NCBI RefSeq assembly: GCF_947241705.1
Contig: NC_079264.1
Coordinates: 310,001 to 374,000, forward strand
Source of the DNA: Saccharomyces mikatae IFO 1815
Taxonomy: Eukaryota; Ascomycota; Saccharomycetes; Saccharomycetales; Saccharomycetaceae
DNA: 64,000 bases
Direction: 5' to 3'
The notes under the pieces are model-generated. The model was not told where the DNA came from. It worked only from the letters and a program-made list of their open reading frames with translations, and made no database searches. Shown in pieces: positions 63,478 through 64,000 of the stretch. Each line of letters begins with the position of its first letter. Positions within the stretch are counted from its first letter, which is position 1. The position numbers and the translations under genes were made by a program.

Positions 63478-64000
63478 TTACGAATCTTTATCCTGGGCAC
63501 AACTTTTATCATCATGTGATGGCATGACAACGGATTTCTCGGAAGGAGACCTAGAATTTCTGGCAGAGTCTTTTGAATTGTTAAAGTACTTTTTTTGATG
63601 GGTTCTGTTCTTGTTATTGTAAGGACCTCTATAGTAACCACTCTTATTGTATCCAAAATTTTGATTTGGAGATTGGTTTGGGGGGTAGGGAGCATAATAA
63701 GGGAAAGAATCAGGATTAGGGTAAGCCATTAAAGGATAATTCCATTGCCATTGCTGAAAGTACTGGTTTTGTGTGTTGTAATGCCTATTATATCCTGGAA
63801 TGTTAGTTCTTTTTCTGGAGACAGCGATTTTTTTACCCTTGAGTTCTGCCCCATTCAATTGAAGGGCCTTTTCTCTAAATGCTGGACTTTCGAATTCAAT
63901 ATAGCCGTAACCTTTTGGTGTTCCTGTATTTCTGTCATAAAGAAGCGTTATCCTTTTTATTAGACCACACTCTTGGAAATGCTCCTCTATTTGTTCTGGA
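63478..64000 (-). CDS. SGN1: Sgn1, cytoplasmic RNA-binding protein (5' part missing at window edge)
   Basis: Open minus-strand frame from the edge to the stop at 63478-63480. An RRM runs from the edge ([20 protein letters not shown]) through RNP1-like KGYGYIEF to the basic [12 protein letters not shown] Tyr/Pro/Asn-rich tail follows ([20 protein letters not shown]). It matches yeast Sgn1, a poly(A)-binding RRM protein linked to translation. The N-terminal part lies outside the window. Confidence 0.94.
   Translation of the reverse strand, partial: PEQIEEHFQECGLIKRITLLYDRNTGTPKGYGYIEFESPAFREKALQLNGAELKGKKIAVSRKRTNIPGYNRHYNTQNQYFQQWQWNYPLMAYPNPDSFPYYAPYPPNQSPNQNFGYNKSGYYRGPYNNKNRTHQKKYFNNSKDSARNSRSPSEKSVVMPSHDDKSCAQDKDS

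Overview
The window is about 64 kb of nuclear chromosome from a budding yeast of the genus Saccharomyces, covering the left arm of chromosome IX up to and just past its centromere. Gene order runs from IRR1, YIL024C, YKE4 and TIM44 through to INP51, YIL001W, the centromere CEN9 and SGN1, the same as in S. cerevisiae. From memory most proteins match S. cerevisiae closely, while BAR1, MNT3 and the N-terminus of Irr1 are clearly more diverged. That suggests a sister species rather than S. cerevisiae itself; I cannot settle which one from this window.

Layout: 1-17.1 kb is ordinary single-copy host sequence: IRR1 (5' part), YIL024C, YKE4, TIM44, RPB3, HIS6, FAF1, the intron-containing RPL2B, VID28, SNL1 and BAR1 with its a-specific operator. 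From 17.3 to 31.9 kb lies a retrotransposon landing zone between two divergent tRNA genes, Asp(GUC) and Thr(AGU). It holds a Ty4 fossil split by a young-looking Ty1 in the opposite orientation, then six head-to-tail copies of a 1176-bp unit made of a Ty4 gag fragment and two facing Ty1-type LTRs, and a partial Ty3 (sigma) LTR. From 32.1 to 42.2 kb are MNT3, PDR11, TIR3, DOT5 and EST3, the last with its programmed +1 frameshift. From 42.3 to 46.2 kb is a second relic zone: a second tRNA-Asp, a solo sigma LTR, delta scraps, a broken copy of the KHR killer-toxin gene, and gene-free DNA. From 46.2 to 62.9 kb come FAA3, URM1, NAS2, YIA6, EPS1, the intron-containing BET1, CFD1, YIL002W-A, INP51 and YIL001W. 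CEN9 lies at 62976-63095, and SGN1 runs off the right edge.

The host genes are functionally mixed, as is normal for yeast: cohesin, mitochondrial import, RNA polymerase II, histidine synthesis, ribosome biogenesis, protein turnover, pheromone degradation, sterol uptake, telomerase, lipid activation, tRNA thiolation, proteasome assembly, NAD transport, ER quality control, SNARE traffic, Fe-S assembly and phosphoinositide turnover.

The most unusual feature is the 7056-bp array at 24569-31624. Its internal LTRs are chimeras of the LTRs at its two ends, which records an unequal crossover. Every unit also carries an inverted LTR pair with only a 5-bp spacer, a structure expected to be fragile.
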